A DNA stretch of 64,000 nt from Bradyrhizobium commune (GTDB lineage: Bacteria; Pseudomonadota; Alphaproteobacteria; Rhizobiales; Xanthobacteraceae), in assembly GCF_015624505.1 (NCBI RefSeq), contig NZ_CP061379.1, positions 2,852,001-2,916,000 of the forward strand. Direction: 5' to 3'. Under the pieces are notes generated by a model. The model saw nothing but the letters and a program-made list of their open reading frames with translations, had not been told where the DNA came from and searched no databases. The stretch's first letter is position 1. Each line of letters opens with the position of its first letter. Below, piece by piece: positions 63,169 to 64,000 of this stretch. The translations under genes and the position numbers were made by a program.

Positions 63169-64000
63169 TCATCGCGTTTTGCTTGCGTCGCCGAGCGCAC
63201 GCGCCAGCGCCATCAGCACCACGAAGGTCGCAACCCACACCATCCGGGCGCCGTAGCGGTCGTGCGGGCCGGAGATCACGCCGCAGATGAAGGCGTTGCC
63301 GAGCAAGGCCAGCGTGACGGTCGCGGCCAGCAAGGTCAGATCGTCGAGCCTTCGGTTGGCCAGCGCATGCCCGAGCAGCGCGAGCAGTCCGAACATCGAG
63401 ACCAGCGCGACGGGCACGTGCAGCCAGTTGACGTATTCGAAATCGAGGCCCCAATTCTGCTGGCGCGCCGCGCGCATCGGCGCGACCTGCGCCGGGATGT
63501 AGCGCTCGATGATGCCGTAGGTGTGCGGGATCCAGACGCTGGCGCCTTCGCCGGTCGCGACATGCAGCAATTGCTGCCCCATCGCCCGCAGCGCCGCACC
63601 GGCCTGCCAGGCCGGATACTCGGCGAGCGATTGCACGACGATGGCGCCCATCTCGTCGTTGAGCCCCTCGAAGCGGCCGAGCGTGTTGAACATGCTGTGG
63701 CCCCACAAGAACTCGTCGGCGGTCGCCGGCAGCTCGTTGCGGTAGGGGCAGAGCTTGAACTTTTCGCGCGGGCAGTGGTCGTTGAGAAAGCGGGCGACGA
63801 TGCCGTCCTGCATCATGCGGCCGAAGGCGACGCCGGTGCCGCCGGGCGTCCAGGCCCATTTGCCCGACAGCGCGTGGTTCGCCGAGATCAGCATCAACCC
63901 GCCGGCGACGATGGTGAGGCTCGCCTGGGCAAGTCCCGAGATCGGCAGGCGGCGTCCGAGCAGCGGTCGCATCATCCAGCCGGCGACGCAGAGCCCGAAC
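63169..64000 (-). CDS. Hypothetical membrane protein (5' partial)
   Basis: The frame runs past the right edge of the window; an internal ATG is at 63975. Visible hydrophobic segments are AQASLTIVAGGLMLISANHA near the start, and four close ones toward the C-terminus (VALVSMFGLLALLGHAL, LLAATVTLALLGNAFICGVI, VATFVVLMALARAL). A central soluble part has Cys residues in NDHCPREKFKLCPYRNEL and a WGHSMFN segment. The pattern resembles the C-terminal half of large polytopic membrane proteins; family not recognised. Stop at 63169. Confidence 0.7.
   Translation of the reverse strand, partial: FGLCVAGWMMRPLLGRRLPISGLAQASLTIVAGGLMLISANHALSGKWAWTPGGTGVAFGRMMQDGIVARFLNDHCPREKFKLCPYRNELPATADEFLWGHSMFNTLGRFEGLNDEMGAIVVQSLAEYPAWQAGAALRAMGQQLLHVATGEGASVWIPHTYGIIERYIPAQVAPMRAARQQNWGLDFEYVNWLHVPVALVSMFGLLALLGHALANRRLDDLTLLAATVTLALLGNAFICGVISGPHDRYGARMVWVATFVVLMALARALGDASKTR

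Overview
The window reads as a chromosome segment of a Bradyrhizobium-type alphaproteobacterium (Nitrobacteraceae; inferred). The grounds are very high GC with long antisense shadow frames, a groESL operon under a CIRCE operator, a Usg protein, several dispersed palindromic repeat families of the kind seen in Bradyrhizobium, and many paralogous ABC transporter, LysR, GST and hydrolase genes. No phage, insertion sequence transposase, rRNA operon or CRISPR array was seen. Genes are dense on both strands.

0-5.4 kb is an envelope or glycan module: a GT2-GtrA protein (cut by the window edge), a GT39 membrane glycosyltransferase, a GT25 protein and a large TPR-glycosyltransferase-methyltransferase fusion. 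5.4-9.6 kb holds a CHASE2 adenylate cyclase behind a secreted FecR-like protein with an EF-hand-like loop, then an L,D-transpeptidase-like (DUF2778) protein. 9.6-16.1 kb has a GST, an isochorismatase-like gene remnant, a LysR regulator, signal peptidase I, a GIY-YIG gene framed by inverted repeats, groEL/groES, usg and a cupin with a histone-like tail. 16.2-22.1 kb has a LysR regulator divergent from an amino-acid binding protein and threonine aldolase, then a NupC transporter and an MFS pump.

22.2-28.9 kb, all on the minus strand, is the most notable block. Circularly permuted ATP-grasp, alpha-E and transglutaminase-like genes form the classical partners of the proteasome-like Anbu protease. 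Here Anbu itself follows an acyl-CoA-dehydrogenase-type flavoprotein, whose start codon sits at the base of a perfect 21-bp hairpin, and an AhpD-like protein. An SDR gene ends the row.

29-36.7 kb carries CinA-type, xanthine phosphoribosyltransferase, secreted class II aldolase, MetE-C-like, GST, HCCA-isomerase, quinone oxidoreductase and enoyl-CoA hydratase genes. 36.9-49.5 kb is a peptide or amide utilisation region: amidase, two M20 hydrolases, an M81 (MlrC-like) metallopeptidase, an oligopeptide ABC transporter, and two divergently transcribed tandem-duplicated solute-binding proteins.

49.8-54.5 kb holds two more polytopic glycosyltransferases, a Bcr/CflA-type pump and a tRNA-Leu(UAA) antisense to the end of the GT87 gene. 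54.7-58.8 kb has a lipoprotein, a flavin monooxygenase, a zf-CHCC protein, an unrecognised membrane protein and an alpha/beta hydrolase. 58.9-63.1 kb is a small cluster of an AraC regulator and secreted or once-secreted hydrolase, DUF302 and SnoaL-like genes, including a frameshifted signal peptide. The window ends inside a membrane protein gene.
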